Assembly (NCBI RefSeq): GCF_015209595.1
Contig: NZ_JADEYS010000004.1
Span: 124,001 to 188,000 of the forward strand
Origin: Pontibacterium sinense
GTDB lineage: Bacteria; Pseudomonadota; Gammaproteobacteria; Pseudomonadales; Balneatricaceae
Direction: 5' to 3'
Length of the DNA: 64,000 nucleotides
The notes below the pieces were generated by a model. That model was not told the origin of the DNA, made no database searches, and worked only from the letters and a program-made list of their open reading frames with translations. The first letter of the stretch is position 1. Every line of letters begins with the position of its first letter. Of this stretch, positions 9,231 to 20,368 are shown piece after piece. Made by a program: the position numbers and the translations under genes.

Positions 9231-10607
9231 TTACTTGTTCTCTGCAGCCAGAGTACCGTTCTGACGCTCGAAGTACTCGCGAGTCAGTTTGAAGACAACT
9301 GGGCTCAGTACCAAGATAGCGATCAGGTTAGGCAGTGCCATCATAGCGTTCAGTGTATCCGCTACCAGCCATACGAAGTCCAGGCTCAGGGTTGCACCAA
9401 CAGGTACAGCCAGGATCCACAGAACGCGGTATGGTTTGATAGCTTTCACGCCGAACAGGAACTCTACGCAACGTTCGCCGTAGAAAGACCAGCCGATGAT
9501 GGTAGTGAAGGCGAAAATTGCCAGAGAGATAGCAACCAGATAGTTACCTACACCCGGCAGCGCCAGAGCAAATGCAGCAGATGTCAGTGCAGCACCGGAT
9601 TCACCGGAAGTCCACAGACCAGACGTTACGATAACCAGGCCAGTTACGGAACATACGATCAGGGTGTCCAGGAAAGTACCCAGCATAGCGATCAGACCCT
9701 GACGAACTGGATCTTTAGTCTGTGCCGCCGCGTGAGCGATTGGCGCAGAACCCAGACCTGCTTCGTTAGAGAATACACCACGTGCCACACCAAAGCGGAT
9801 AGCCGCCCAAACTGCAGCACCAGCGAAACCACCTTCAGCCGCGTGGCCAGTGAAAGCGCTGTCGATGATCAGGGAGATGGCAGGGCCAATCTGATCAGCG
9901 TTGATGGACAGAACGACCAAACCTGCAATGATGTACGCGACAGCCATAAATGGAACCAGTGCACCGGCAACAGAACCGATACGCTTGATACCACCCATCA
10001 GAACCGCACCCACCAGAACCATAGCAATCACGCCAGTCACTACTGTAGGAACAGCAAAGTTAGCTTCGATTACCTGAGCGATAGAGTTGGACTGTACAGT
10101 GTTACCGATACCGAAACCGGCAATTGCGCCGAACACAGCAAATGCTGTACCCAACCATGCCCATTTCTTGCCCATACCGTTTTTGATGTAGTACATCGGG
10201 CCACCAACGTGGTTGCCTTCTTCGTCTACTTCACGGAATTTAACGGCCAGAACGGCTTCGGAGTATTTGGTTGCCATACCCACCAGAGCGGTGAGCCACA
10301 TCCAGAACAGTGCACCTGGACCACCGAGGAATACCGCGGTAGCTACACCTGCAATGTTACCCGTACCTACGGTCGCGGACATTGCAGTCATCAGAGCTTG
10401 GTAAGGAGGAATCTCACCTTCGCTTTCCTCGCCTTTTTTAGCGGATGTACCGCTTGCGAGCAGTTTGAAACCCGTACCGAGTTTCAGAATTGGCATCAAT
10501 TTCAGACCCAGGCTCATAAAGAAACCTACGCCCAAAATAAGGATCAGCATCGGCCAACCCCACACAATACCGTTAATGTCACCAATTATGGAACTTAGAG
10601 CTTCCAT
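9231..10607 (-). CDS. Sodium:alanine/glycine symporter, AGCS family
   Basis: A 458-residue inner-membrane protein with about 11 membrane helices. It has the AGCS signature in the N-terminal third (PPYQALMTAMSATVGTGNIAGVATAVFLGGPGALFWMW) followed by GGPMYYI, and the later ARGVFSNEAGLGSAPIAHAAA, which forms part of the substrate and Na+ site. Family members take up alanine or glycine with sodium, and an archaeal member is known to accept both L- and D-alanine. The start at 10607 is chosen because GGGGAGG lies about 12 bases before it; an upstream in-frame extension to 10670 is not hydrophobic. It sits 137 bases downstream of the D-serine dehydratase gene on the same strand, so D-serine or D-alanine uptake is a fair guess. 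Confidence 0.92.
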   Translation of the reverse strand: MEALSSIIGDINGIVWGWPMLILILGVGFFMSLGLKLMPILKLGTGFKLLASGTSAKKGEESEGEIPPYQALMTAMSATVGTGNIAGVATAVFLGGPGALFWMWLTALVGMATKYSEAVLAVKFREVDEEGNHVGGPMYYIKNGMGKKWAWLGTAFAVFGAIAGFGIGNTVQSNSIAQVIEANFAVPTVVTGVIAMVLVGAVLMGGIKRIGSVAGALVPFMAVAYIIAGLVVLSINADQIGPAISLIIDSAFTGHAAEGGFAGAAVWAAIRFGVARGVFSNEAGLGSAPIAHAAAQTKDPVRQGLIAMLGTFLDTLIVCSVTGLVIVTSGLWTSGESGAALTSAAFALALPGVGNYLVAISLAIFAFTTIIGWSFYGERCVEFLFGVKAIKPYRVLWILAVPVGATLSLDFVWLVADTLNAMMALPNLIAILVLSPVVFKLTREYFERQNGTLAAENK

Positions 10608-10744
10608 CAGAAGGATACCTCCCCTTGTTATTTTTATAGTCGCTGGTTGTCCTGATGAGGACGTCGGCAAGTGGCCTTGCCTTGTTTATCTAATTGGATT
10701 GTTATTTCCAATAGGAAACAAAGTATCTCTTATTGAACTTTTTT

Positions 10745-12058
10745 TCAATTGGAAATTTTTATCGCTTTTTCAAGATAGCGTTGATATTCCTTATCAGGGA
10801 CAAACGAGCCACCGGTTAACCAGGCGATATGTATACTATTTTTCAATGAGTTAGCTACATTGTGGGCGTTCAGATACTGTTTGCCCGTGCCTGTGTTAAG
10901 CATAGCCGGACCACGACAACTTATAGCTGCTGATGGCTCTACTTCGACACTTTCCAGCTTTTTTAGCTGATGAAGGTGCCGATACAGTGATTCATCGGTT
11001 GCCGTATACACACCGGAAACCTGATGACGCACTGCATCGCACACCCATTGGGATGCAGTCCCTACCGCCAACCCATCGGCATCGGTATCGATCTGCAAAC
11101 CCAATTCGTAGATCGGAACAGGTTCCTGTCCCGCATCACCTGCCATGCCCATAAGCATGCAGGGTGCCTGTACCGGTTCAGCGAAGAAGCAGTGGACGTT
11201 CTCGCCAAACAGGGTTTTCAGGCCAAATGTGATTCCACCGGGGGCGCCACCTACGCCGGCCGGAAGATATACGAACAATGGTGTGTCCGCGTTGATCTCG
11301 ATGCCTGCTGCGTCCAATTGCTGCTTTAAACGCAAGGCAGCGACCGCATAACCCATAAACAGGCGGGGGGAGTTTTCGTCATCCACAAAATAACTGCGTG
11401 GGTCGGCGTCAGACTCGGCGCGGCCTGCTGCGACAGCGGCGCCGTAATCGGCAGTGTGCTCCACCACTTTTACACCACGATGACGCAGACGCTCTTTCTT
11501 CCACTCTTTGGCATCCGATGACATGTGCACCACAGCATTGAACCCCAGTGCAGCACCCATAATGCCAATACTCAGCCCCAGATTTCCGGTGCTGCCAACC
11601 GCCATGGTGTAATCTGCAAACAGTGCGCGGCCTTCTTCTTGCGCAAGTTTCGTATAGTCATCATTGGTATCGTCAAGTAAGCCTGCTTCAAGGGCGAGCT
11701 GTTCAGCAAAACATAAGACTTCGTGGATACCGCCCCGGGCTTTGATCGAACCGGCGACAGGCAACTCATGATCGGCTTTAAGGAAGAGTTGCCCCCCAAG
11801 AGGGTTGATGGCTGTGTTGAGCGTGGGAGCAGGAAGAAGAGGGGATTCAATCAGGCCGTCAGCCTCGATCAATTCGGGAAACAGGATGCTGAGTAGCGGT
11901 GCAAATCGTAATAAGCGTGCTTCTGCATCGTAGATTCCTGCGATGTCCGGAGTCTCTGGTGCGGCCTCTGCATTCAGATAGTTAGGGTTCAGCCAGACTA
12001 AAGGCTGGCCGGTACTCAGCAGGGATTTTTCGTCCGCAGTAATGTTCAGAGAGGTCAT
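10745..12058 (-). CDS. dsdA: D-serine ammonia-lyase (D-serine dehydratase)
   Basis: A PLP enzyme that turns D-serine into pyruvate and ammonia, giving detoxification and a carbon and nitrogen source. The protein has 437 residues (E. coli DsdA 442). The PLP lysine lies in AGSIKARGGIHEVL (about residue 110), the phosphate-binding glycines in VGSTGNLGLSIGIMGAALGF, and the glycine-rich VYLPAGVGGAPGGITFGLK loop is present. It is divergent from a LysR-type gene with a 117-base gap, the same arrangement as dsdC-dsdA in enterics. The gap contains a CTGATCAG palindrome (12092-12099) that could be part of the regulator's site. Confidence 0.95.
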   Translation of the reverse strand: MTSLNITADEKSLLSTGQPLVWLNPNYLNAEAAPETPDIAGIYDAEARLLRFAPLLSILFPELIEADGLIESPLLPAPTLNTAINPLGGQLFLKADHELPVAGSIKARGGIHEVLCFAEQLALEAGLLDDTNDDYTKLAQEEGRALFADYTMAVGSTGNLGLSIGIMGAALGFNAVVHMSSDAKEWKKERLRHRGVKVVEHTADYGAAVAAGRAESDADPRSYFVDDENSPRLFMGYAVAALRLKQQLDAAGIEINADTPLFVYLPAGVGGAPGGITFGLKTLFGENVHCFFAEPVQAPCMLMGMAGDAGQEPVPIYELGLQIDTDADGLAVGTASQWVCDAVRHQVSGVYTATDESLYRHLHQLKKLESVEVEPSAAISCRGPAMLNTGTGKQYLNAHNVANSLKNSIHIAWLTGGSFVPDKEYQRYLEKAIKISN

Positions 12059-12175
12059 CGCTATTCCTGCTTTAAATGATTAGACTATTGTCTGATCAGA
12101 TCAGTAATAAAACAAACGATAGTTTCTTAAAGGCTGTTTAGTTTTACTAAAGGCTGCATTTTCTACAGGTCATAG

Positions 12176-13072
12176 ATGACAAAACTCACCTCCCGGACAT
12201 TGGCTTCACTGGTTCATTTTGAAGCCTGTGGTCGACATCTTAGCTTTTCTGATGCCGCTAAAGAGTTGTCCGTGACCACCGGCGCAGTCAGTCAGCAGAT
12301 TCGCAAGTTGGAAGATAAGCTGGGGATGAAACTGTTTGAGCGTCAGCCACGGGGTATTCTTCTGACCCCGGAAGGTAAAGAGTTATTACTCGTAACGCAG
12401 CAATCGGTAGAGGCGATAGAATCGGTAGTCGAGATGCTGCAGAAACGCAGCGCCGAAGATGTGGTTCGTCTCAAATCCACGCCATCATTCGTCTTCAAAT
12501 GGCTGATCCCCCACCTGCGTACGTTTAATCGCAAGTTTCCGGATATCCGTGTTGAAACCTATGCCGATGCTGCCTTGTTGGATCTGACCAGCGGCGATTT
12601 TGATCTGGCGATTGATTACAGCAATGGTGAGTATCAGGACTTTGAAGCGCAGTTGTTGATGCACGAAACCTTGTTGCCGGTGACCAGCCCCAATTATATG
12701 CCGGATGCCGATTGGAACGATCCGGCGGTTTGGCAGAAAATCTCACTGTTGCATGATTCCATGCCCTGGCCGGACTCACCGCGTGATGCGGAGTGGCGAT
12801 ACTGGTTGGATCAGTGTGGATTAAACAATGTCTCCAGTACCCGGGGGCACTACTTTAACCGGGCAGATATGGCAATTGCGGCGGCGGATGCGGGTCTGGG
12901 GATTGCGCTGGCGCGGGGATCGCTGGTATCCGAGGAGCTGGAATCCGGGCGCCTGATCGCTCCTTTCCCGCCGGTAGCGTCCTGTTGTGACTACTACCTG
13001 TTGATCCCTAAAGGAACGGCAGAAGGATCCAGCGCCCGCGTTCTGAGAGACTGGTTACAGACACTTGCTTAG
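12176..13072 (+). CDS. LysR-type regulator, probable DsdC-like activator of dsdA
   Basis: A 298-residue LysR-type regulator of the GcvA/DsdC subgroup. The winged HTH covers residues about 8-66 (LASLVHFEACGRHLSFSDAAKELSVTTGAVSQQIRKLEDKLG, FERQPRGILLTPEG), and a periplasmic-binding-type effector domain follows (about 90-295). It is transcribed away from dsdA, and LysR genes usually control the divergent neighbour, so D-serine-dependent activation of dsdA (and perhaps the symporter) is likely. The effector is inferred. Its 3' end overlaps the convergent Lrp gene by four bases, leaving no room for a terminator between them. Confidence 0.88.
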   Translation: MTKLTSRTLASLVHFEACGRHLSFSDAAKELSVTTGAVSQQIRKLEDKLGMKLFERQPRGILLTPEGKELLLVTQQSVEAIESVVEMLQKRSAEDVVRLKSTPSFVFKWLIPHLRTFNRKFPDIRVETYADAALLDLTSGDFDLAIDYSNGEYQDFEAQLLMHETLLPVTSPNYMPDADWNDPAVWQKISLLHDSMPWPDSPRDAEWRYWLDQCGLNNVSSTRGHYFNRADMAIAAADAGLGIALARGSLVSEELESGRLIAPFPPVASCCDYYLLIPKGTAEGSSARVLRDWLQTLA

Positions 13073-13566
13073 CGATCCGGCACCGGCAGTTCCTGAGTCT
13101 CTTTAACCTCTTCCATCACGATGTAACTCTTCGAGTTTTTTACCCCCGGCAGCGTCAGCAGCATATCGCCCAACAGCTCCCGATATTGCGACATGTCACT
13201 GATGCGCGCTTTCAGCAGATAATCGGAATCACCCGAGACCAGATGGCACTCCTGTATATAAGGTAGCTTCTTCACCGCTTGATTGAAGAGACCAAACGCG
13301 TCCGGTGATTGATAGGAGAGGGATATTTCCACAAACACCAGCATATGATAATCCAGTGCTTCGGGATGGATGCGTGCGTAGTAGCCTTCAATGACACCAT
13401 CCTTTTCCAGCCGTTTTACACGCTCCATACAGGGTGTGGTTGAGAGTCCCACACGGTCTGAAAGCTCCGTGTAGGAGATACGACCTTCCTGCTGCAAGAT
13501 CCGCAAAATGTTGCGATCAATTCGGTCAAACTTTCTTTTTTTCAAAGGCTTACGCTTAGATTCCAT
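13069..13566 (-). CDS. Lrp/AsnC-family transcriptional regulator
   Basis: A 165-residue Lrp-type regulator. The N-terminal HTH is at residues about 14-75 (DRIDRNILRILQQEGRISYTELSDRVGLSTTPCMERVKRLEKDGVIEGYYA) and a RAM ligand-binding domain fills the rest (MLVFVEISL, ECHLVSGDSDYLLKARISD, LPGVKNSKSYIVMEEVKET). It is divergent from dadA across a 135-base, very AT-rich gap. In enterics and pseudomonads an Lrp-family protein controls the dad (D-alanine) genes, so local control of dadA is likely. The protein begins with a basic tail (MESKRKPLKKRKF) that is a little longer than usual. Confidence 0.92.
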   Translation of the reverse strand: MESKRKPLKKRKFDRIDRNILRILQQEGRISYTELSDRVGLSTTPCMERVKRLEKDGVIEGYYARIHPEALDYHMLVFVEISLSYQSPDAFGLFNQAVKKLPYIQECHLVSGDSDYLLKARISDMSQYRELLGDMLLTLPGVKNSKSYIVMEEVKETQELPVPDR

Positions 13567-13701
13567 AATATTTTCTGCGCTTATTATTTTTTATTAGATT
13601 GTTATCTGATAACTGGTCAAATACAAAGAAATATTCTGACGATCTTATCATAGAATGGTTATATATCTCGTATAGATCAAATAATAATCAGAGGTGAATT
13701 A

Positions 13702-14955
13702 ATGAAAGTTCTTGTGCTTGGCAGTGGCGTAATCGGTGTAACCAACGCGTGGTATTTGGCTAAAGAAGGTCACGAGGTCACTGTCGTGGACCGTCAGCCT
13801 GAAGCTGCGCTCGAAACAAGCTACGGCAATGCAGGGATGATTTCACCTGGTTATGCGATGCCTTGGGCCGCGCCTGGCGTTCCAATCAAAGCCATGAAAT
13901 GGATGATGCAGGATCTGGCCCCGCTCGCGATTCAGCCAAAGCTCGACAGTAGCATGTACATCTGGATGAGCAAAATGCTGCGTAACTGTAGCGAAGCGGC
14001 CTACGCTGTGAATAAAGAGCGTATGTTGCGTATTGCTGAATACAGCCGCGACTGCTTTGTTGATCTGCGCAAAGAAATTGACATTGATTACGAACAGCGC
14101 ACCGGTGGTACGTTGCAGCTATTCCGTACCCAGAAGCAGCTGGACAGTGCTGCCAAAGATATGGCGATCCTGAAAGAGTGTGATGTGCCATTTGAAGCAC
14201 TGGATACTGCAGGATGTGTGAAGGCAGAGCCTGCACTGGCGTACGTGAACGAAAAGATTGTGGGTGGTTTACGCCTGCCGGGTGACGAAACCGGTGATTG
14301 CTTCAAGTTTACCCAATCTCTGGCCAAAGAGTGTGAAGCACTGGGTGTGAAGTTCATGTTTAACACCAGCGTTGATGCGCTAGACGTTGAAAAAGGTGAC
14401 GTGACTGGCGTTCACACCTCTGCCGGTTTACTGACGGCTGACAAATATGTTGTTGCGATGGGTAGCTACAGTCCATTGTTGCTGGCACAGATCGGTATCA
14501 AAGTGCCGGTATACCCGATCAAAGGTTACTCCCTGACGCTGCCGATTGTTGATGAAAGCCGTGCACCGGTGTCTACCGTGATGGATGAAACTTATAAAGT
14601 CGCTGTGACCCGTTTTGATGACCGTATCCGTGTGGGCGGTACCGCAGAAATCACCGGTTACGATCTGGGCTTGCCAGAGAAACGTCGTGCCAGTGTTGAT
14701 CACGTGGTGGACGACCTGTTCCACGGCGGTGGTGATCTTTCCAAAGCAGAATTCTGGAGCGGCTTGCGTCCAATGACACCGGACAGTGTGCCGGTTCTGG
14801 GTGAAACCAAATACAAGAGCCTGTTCCTCAACACCGGCCACGGTACATTGGGCTGGACGATGTCTCTGGGCAGCAGCCGTTATGTTGCCGATCTGATCTG
14901 TGGTCGTGAACCGCATATCAGCACAGCAGGCCTGTCCGTGGCCCGCTACAGTTAA
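13702..14955 (+). CDS. dadA: D-amino acid dehydrogenase small subunit
   Basis: An FAD enzyme that oxidises D-alanine and other D-amino acids to keto acids and ammonia, passing electrons to the respiratory chain at the inner membrane. The protein is 417 residues (E. coli DadA 432). It opens with the dinucleotide-binding motif [30 protein letters not shown], continues with [22 protein letters not shown], and ends with the FAD-contact region [15 protein letters not shown] and [15 protein letters not shown]. An AGAGGTG ribosome site precedes the ATG. It has its own terminator at 15034, so ridA and alr are not simply read from one message with it. Confidence 0.96.
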   Translation: MKVLVLGSGVIGVTNAWYLAKEGHEVTVVDRQPEAALETSYGNAGMISPGYAMPWAAPGVPIKAMKWMMQDLAPLAIQPKLDSSMYIWMSKMLRNCSEAAYAVNKERMLRIAEYSRDCFVDLRKEIDIDYEQRTGGTLQLFRTQKQLDSAAKDMAILKECDVPFEALDTAGCVKAEPALAYVNEKIVGGLRLPGDETGDCFKFTQSLAKECEALGVKFMFNTSVDALDVEKGDVTGVHTSAGLLTADKYVVAMGSYSPLLLAQIGIKVPVYPIKGYSLTLPIVDESRAPVSTVMDETYKVAVTRFDDRIRVGGTAEITGYDLGLPEKRRASVDHVVDDLFHGGGDLSKAEFWSGLRPMTPDSVPVLGETKYKSLFLNTGHGTLGWTMSLGSSRYVADLICGREPHISTAGLSVARYS

Positions 14956-15033
14956 GACAGTTGTGTGGATCGGTCACATGCCGGTCCGCACCTGTAAACG
15001 TTTAACCCACTTCATGACGTCCGATGACCTTTG

Positions 15034-15065
15034 GAGGCGAGGGCTTTCCCGCCTCTGTTTTTTTT
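15034..15065 (+). terminator. Intrinsic terminator after dadA
   Basis: GAGGCG and CGCCTC pair around AGGGCTTTCC (with an inner GG/CC extension), followed at once by TGTTTTTTTT. It lies about 80 bases beyond the dadA stop and about 110 before ridA. Confidence 0.85.
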
Positions 15066-15173
15066 CTTTTTTGCTGTCATTATATGGACGTCACCTGAAT
15101 TGGCCCGACTTGTCCTGCACCGGGTTGAGCGTGTAATCAACTAATTTGTCTTTTTAGTCTTGAAGGAACAATC

Positions 15174-15560
15174 ATGAACAAAAGCATCATCAGCACTGAA
15201 AATGCCCCATCAGCAATCGGTACTTACTCACAGGCAGTGAAAGCGGGTAACACTGTATACATCTCCGGCCAGATCCCATTGGTACCAGAAACTATGGAGA
15301 TGGTTACCGAATCGTTTGAAGCTCAGGCTGAGCGCGTTTTCCAGAACCTGAATGCGATTGCTGAAGCATCCGGCGGTACGCTGGCTGACGTGGTTAAAGT
15401 CACCATCCTGCTGTCTGATCTGAAATACTTCGGAACTGTTAACGAAGTGATGTCCCGCTACTTCGCAGAGCCTTACCCGGCTCGTGCTGCGTACGCTGTT
15501 AAGCAGCTGCCTAAAGAAGCAGACATCGAAGTTGAAGCGATCATGGTGATCGGCGAGTAA
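15174..15560 (+). CDS. ridA: RidA family reactive intermediate/imine deaminase
   Basis: A 128-residue trimeric chorismate-mutase-like protein of the Rid/YER057c/UK114 family. It hydrolyses reactive 2-aminoacrylate and other imines that leak from PLP and flavin enzymes. Signature features are APSAIGTYSQAVKAGNTVYISGQIPL at the N-terminus, the catalytic-site Arg in YPARAAYAVKQLPK (about residue 105), and the closing glutamate in VEIEAIMVIGE-type sequence. Between dadA and alanine racemase it would quench the imino acids formed by D-amino acid oxidation, and by DsdA as well. AAGGAAC precedes the ATG. Confidence 0.95.
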   Translation: MNKSIISTENAPSAIGTYSQAVKAGNTVYISGQIPLVPETMEMVTESFEAQAERVFQNLNAIAEASGGTLADVVKVTILLSDLKYFGTVNEVMSRYFAEPYPARAAYAVKQLPKEADIEVEAIMVIGE

Positions 15561-15585
15561 TTTTCGCCGCTTACCGGAGAAACCT

Positions 15586-16662
15586 TTGAGTCGCAAAGCA
15601 CGGGCAATCGTTCGGCTGGACGCGATTCGTCACAACTATCGGCTGGCGAAATCGCTGCATCCAACGACAAATGCTGTCGCCGTGGTGAAAGCGGATGCTT
15701 ACGGCCACGGTGCAGTTGCTGTGGCGCGTATGCTTGAGCCGGAAGCCGATGCGTTTGGTGTTGCCTCGATTGAGGAGGCGATGGTTTTGCGTGAGGCCGG
15801 TGTGAAAGTACCGGTGACGTTGCTTGAAGGTTTCTTCGATCCATCTGAACTGCCCTTGATCGACCAGCACGGTTTATGGAGTGTTGTGCACAGCGCGCAT
15901 CAGATTGATGCGTTGTCCCGTTTCACTCCCTCCGCCCCGATCAACGTCTGGTTAAAGATGGATTCCGGGATGCACCGTCTGGGCATTCCCGCGACAGAAT
16001 TTCGTTCCGCCTATGAGCGTTTGCGCGCGCTGCCTCATATCGGCGAGATTGTGTTGATGACCCACTTCGCCTGTGCGGATGAGCTGGGTTCCCCTGCGAC
16101 ACACCAACAGATCCAATGTTTCCAGCAAACTGTTCAGGGAATTCAGGCCCCGCATAGTTTATCCAATTCCCCAGCAACACTAGGCTGGCCGGAAGCAAAA
16201 GGTGATTGGTTACGTCCCGGTGTCATGCTTTATGGTATCTCTCCCTTCGATATTGATCAGACACACGCTGCCCAGCTTAAACCGGCGATGAGTTTGTTAT
16301 CTGAGGTCATTGCGATTCGGGAGATTCAACGCGGTGAAAGCGTGGGCTACGGTGCGAGCTGGACTGCAGACAGAGTAACCCGTGTAGGAACCGTGGCTAT
16401 GGGTTATGGCGATGGCTATCCACGACAGGCTAAAAACGGTACGCCGGTGATGGTAAATGGGGAACGCACGCAGATAATCGGTCGTGTCTCCATGGATATG
16501 ATGACCGTAGACCTGACTGATATCCCCTCTGCGGGGATCGGTGCTAGCGTCGAACTCTGGGGTGAGAACCTATCCATCAACGAGGTCGCCGGATATTGCG
16601 ATACCATCCCTTACACGCTGGTGACCGGCCTGACGGCTAGAATTGTCCGGCACTATACCTAA
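15586..16662 (+). CDS. alr: Alanine racemase, catabolic (DadX-like)
   Basis: A PLP enzyme interconverting L- and D-alanine. The protein has 358 residues. The PLP lysine lies in AVVKADAYGHGAVAVARML (about residue 35) and the catalytic tyrosine in SVGYGASWTADRVTRVGTVAMGYGDGYPR (about residue 250). VNGERTQIIGRVSMDMMTVDLTDI is the conserved C-terminal barrel. The start codon is TTG at 15586, chosen because CCGGAGAAACC precedes it and it gives the expected MSRKARAIV N-terminus. It is 25 bases after ridA, so the two share a message. In this setting it feeds L-alanine into DadA, the role of DadX, though cell-wall supply cannot be excluded. The 3' end overlaps the convergent TetR gene by four bases. 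Confidence 0.93.
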   Translation: MSRKARAIVRLDAIRHNYRLAKSLHPTTNAVAVVKADAYGHGAVAVARMLEPEADAFGVASIEEAMVLREAGVKVPVTLLEGFFDPSELPLIDQHGLWSVVHSAHQIDALSRFTPSAPINVWLKMDSGMHRLGIPATEFRSAYERLRALPHIGEIVLMTHFACADELGSPATHQQIQCFQQTVQGIQAPHSLSNSPATLGWPEAKGDWLRPGVMLYGISPFDIDQTHAAQLKPAMSLLSEVIAIREIQRGESVGYGASWTADRVTRVGTVAMGYGDGYPRQAKNGTPVMVNGERTQIIGRVSMDMMTVDLTDIPSAGIGASVELWGENLSINEVAGYCDTIPYTLVTGLTARIVRHYT

Positions 16663-17273
16663 TCTACTCGGTTTTGCGCCAATAGCATCGCAGCCGCTGT
16701 CCGTCCCATCTCTTCCAGATCATTCTTGTTCACATAGATGCCGTCGTTGAGCAGTCGGCAAAGTCCATGCAGTGTCGCCCAGCTCGCTTGCGCAACCCGC
16801 AATGTCGGGTGCTGGTCTGTTAGAATTTTCTGTGCCTGCAAGGTTTCAATCCATTCCAGCCAGTGCTGAAAACAGCGTTTGGAGATCGTTTTTAACGACT
16901 CGGTCGGTTTGCCCAGCTTCCAGATTTCTTTACCAAACATCAGGTCGTAGGTTTCCGGGTTGTTATCCGCGAAGCGGATGTAGCTCAATACATACAGCTC
17001 GAACAGTTCCCGTTTATCCAGATCAGCATGTTGTTGCGGCAGCTCACTGACCGCGTGGATATGGTCACTAAAACCCATTTCGGCTATGGCGCAGAGCAGT
17101 TCGTTTTTGTCTTTGAAGTGGTGGTAGGGCGCGGTACGTGAGACGCCTACGTTGTCAGCCAGTTTGCGCATGGACAGCGAATCCACACCGCCCTCGCGAA
17201 TAATATCGGTCGCTGCCTGAAGCAGTGATTGGCGTAGATCACCGTGATGATAAGTCTTCTTGTCCTGAGTCAT
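16659..17273 (-). CDS. TetR/AcrR-family regulator of the dienoyl-CoA genes
   Basis: A 204-residue TetR-type repressor. The N-terminal HTH (residues about 8-55) reads YHHGDLRQSLLQAATDIIREGGVDSLSMRKLADNVGVSRTAPYHHFKDKNELLCAIAE, a strong family match. The C-terminal part is a WHG-type ligand domain (LYVLSYIRFADNNPETYDLMFG). The start at 17273 is used because the extension to 17336 would run across the operator. It is divergent from the isomerase gene and a double operator lies between them, so it very likely represses itself and the isomerase-fadH pair, probably responding to a fatty acyl-CoA. The ligand is inferred. Confidence 0.9.
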   Translation of the reverse strand: MTQDKKTYHHGDLRQSLLQAATDIIREGGVDSLSMRKLADNVGVSRTAPYHHFKDKNELLCAIAEMGFSDHIHAVSELPQQHADLDKRELFELYVLSYIRFADNNPETYDLMFGKEIWKLGKPTESLKTISKRCFQHWLEWIETLQAQKILTDQHPTLRVAQASWATLHGLCRLLNDGIYVNKNDLEEMGRTAAAMLLAQNRVD

Positions 17274-17292
17274 AGGGCGAAATCTAGCAACG

Positions 17293-17340
17293 CATCTTGA
17301 CAGCGTCAACATTGAGTTATAACTTGACGGTGTCAAGATG
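17293..17340. promoter_or_regulatory. Double TetR-type operator in divergent promoter
   Basis: Two copies of the palindrome TTGAC-N3-GTCAA stand at 17297-17309 (TTGACAGCGTCAA) and 17324-17336 (TTGACGGTGTCAA), 27 bp apart centre to centre. Together they form a larger 17-bp inverted repeat (17293-17309 with 17324-17340, one mismatch). The spacing and position between the divergent TetR and isomerase genes fit binding of two repressor dimers. TTGACA or TTGACG could also serve as -35 elements. Confidence 0.75.
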
Positions 17341-17430
17341 GGTTAGTTTGCAGCTATCTGAACAGTATCGTGAGTCTGTGATCTGCTCGAAAACTGATCG
17401 ATCATCGGAAGACCTAAGTGAGGATTATCT

Positions 17431-18270
17431 ATGAGTTACGCCAACTTCAGCCTGTCCCTGGAAGGGCATATCGCGCATTTACAGTTGAATCGACCGGATG
17501 CCTACAACTCGATGGATCAGGCGTTCTGGCGTGATCTACCCGCTGCCATCCGAAGTATTGATGAAGCGGCTGACGCGCGGGTTATCGTGATCAGTTCAAC
17601 CGGAAAGCACTTTAGCGCGGGTATGGATCTGGAGGTCTTTAGTAATCCGAATCCAACGCTGTTTCAGGGAGAACGGGGTCGGCAGGCTGAAGGCATGCGC
17701 CGTCTGGTGCAGCAGCTACAAGCCTGCTTTAACGTGCTGGAAGAGGTGCGGATGCCCGTGATCACGGCCATCCAGGGTGGTTGTATTGGCGGTGCTGTGG
17801 ATATGGTTTGCGCGGCCGACATGCGTTACTGCACGGCGGATGCGTTCTTTCAGGTGAAAGAAACTGAATTGGGATTGGCTGCTGATCTGGGTACATTGCA
17901 GCGTATGCCACGTCTAATTGCACCCGGTTTGGCACGCGAACTGGCCTATACCGCCCGTAAGATGCCCGCGGCTGAAGCGCTGCAGTGTGGTTTTGTGAAT
18001 CGTGTGTATGACGATCAGGACAGCATGCTGGCAGAGGTGATGCAGATCGCGCAGCAGATCGCCGAGCGTTCTCCGCTGGCTGTCACCGGCACTAAACAGA
18101 TGATGAACTATGCGCGTGATCACAGTGTGGCGGATAGCCTGACGATGATGGCGACTTGGCAGGCCGGGATGTTCCAGCCGACCGATATGATACAAACCTT
18201 CACCGCTAAGATGGGGAAGACCACACCTGACTATGAAGGTCTGCGTCCAGTCACTGAGCCACTGACGTAA
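17431..18270 (+). CDS. Delta3,5-delta2,4-dienoyl-CoA isomerase-like crotonase
   Basis: A 279-residue crotonase-fold protein closest in motif to eukaryotic ECH1. HFSAGMDLEVF forms the first oxyanion-hole strand. GGCIGGAVDMVCAADMRYC gives the second oxyanion glycine and the first catalytic aspartate, and FFQVKETELGLAADLGTLQRMPR carries the acidic residues (Glu and Asp) that ECH1 uses to move the two double bonds of 3,5-dienoyl-CoA. The reaction prepares odd-position unsaturated fatty acids for FadH. The next gene is fadH (58-base gap), which supports this role. Start: AGTGAGGATTATCT precedes the ATG. Confidence 0.88.
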   Translation: MSYANFSLSLEGHIAHLQLNRPDAYNSMDQAFWRDLPAAIRSIDEAADARVIVISSTGKHFSAGMDLEVFSNPNPTLFQGERGRQAEGMRRLVQQLQACFNVLEEVRMPVITAIQGGCIGGAVDMVCAADMRYCTADAFFQVKETELGLAADLGTLQRMPRLIAPGLARELAYTARKMPAAEALQCGFVNRVYDDQDSMLAEVMQIAQQIAERSPLAVTGTKQMMNYARDHSVADSLTMMATWQAGMFQPTDMIQTFTAKMGKTTPDYEGLRPVTEPLT

Positions 18271-18295
18271 GCCTGAACCCTTGATTTAAGCCTGA

Positions 18296-20359
<2,064 letters not shown>

Positions 20360-20368
20360 ATCTGATTG

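Noticed and set aside
9732-10598. A 288-codon open frame antisense to the AGCS symporter gene
   Set aside because: A shadow; the symporter reading is full length and family-typical.
10640-10680. CTGATGA on the plus strand at about 10652, the core motif of hammerhead ribozymes
   Set aside because: No GAAA segment or matching stems follow; the stretch is only a short GTCCT/AGGAC hairpin upstream of the symporter gene.
10625-10706. Two TTGTTATTT words upstream of the symporter gene, similar to half-sites of the lipid-regulon motif
   Set aside because: They are 74 bp apart rather than 22 and lack the TGTCATTAAA half.
10608-10744. Glycine riboswitch before the AGCS symporter gene
   Set aside because: The leader is only 137 bases and lacks the conserved glycine-aptamer core sequences.
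15075-15103. TGTCATTATA near 15075, similar to the first half of the shared motif
   Set aside because: The base run 22 bp downstream reads GAATTGG, not TGTTATT.
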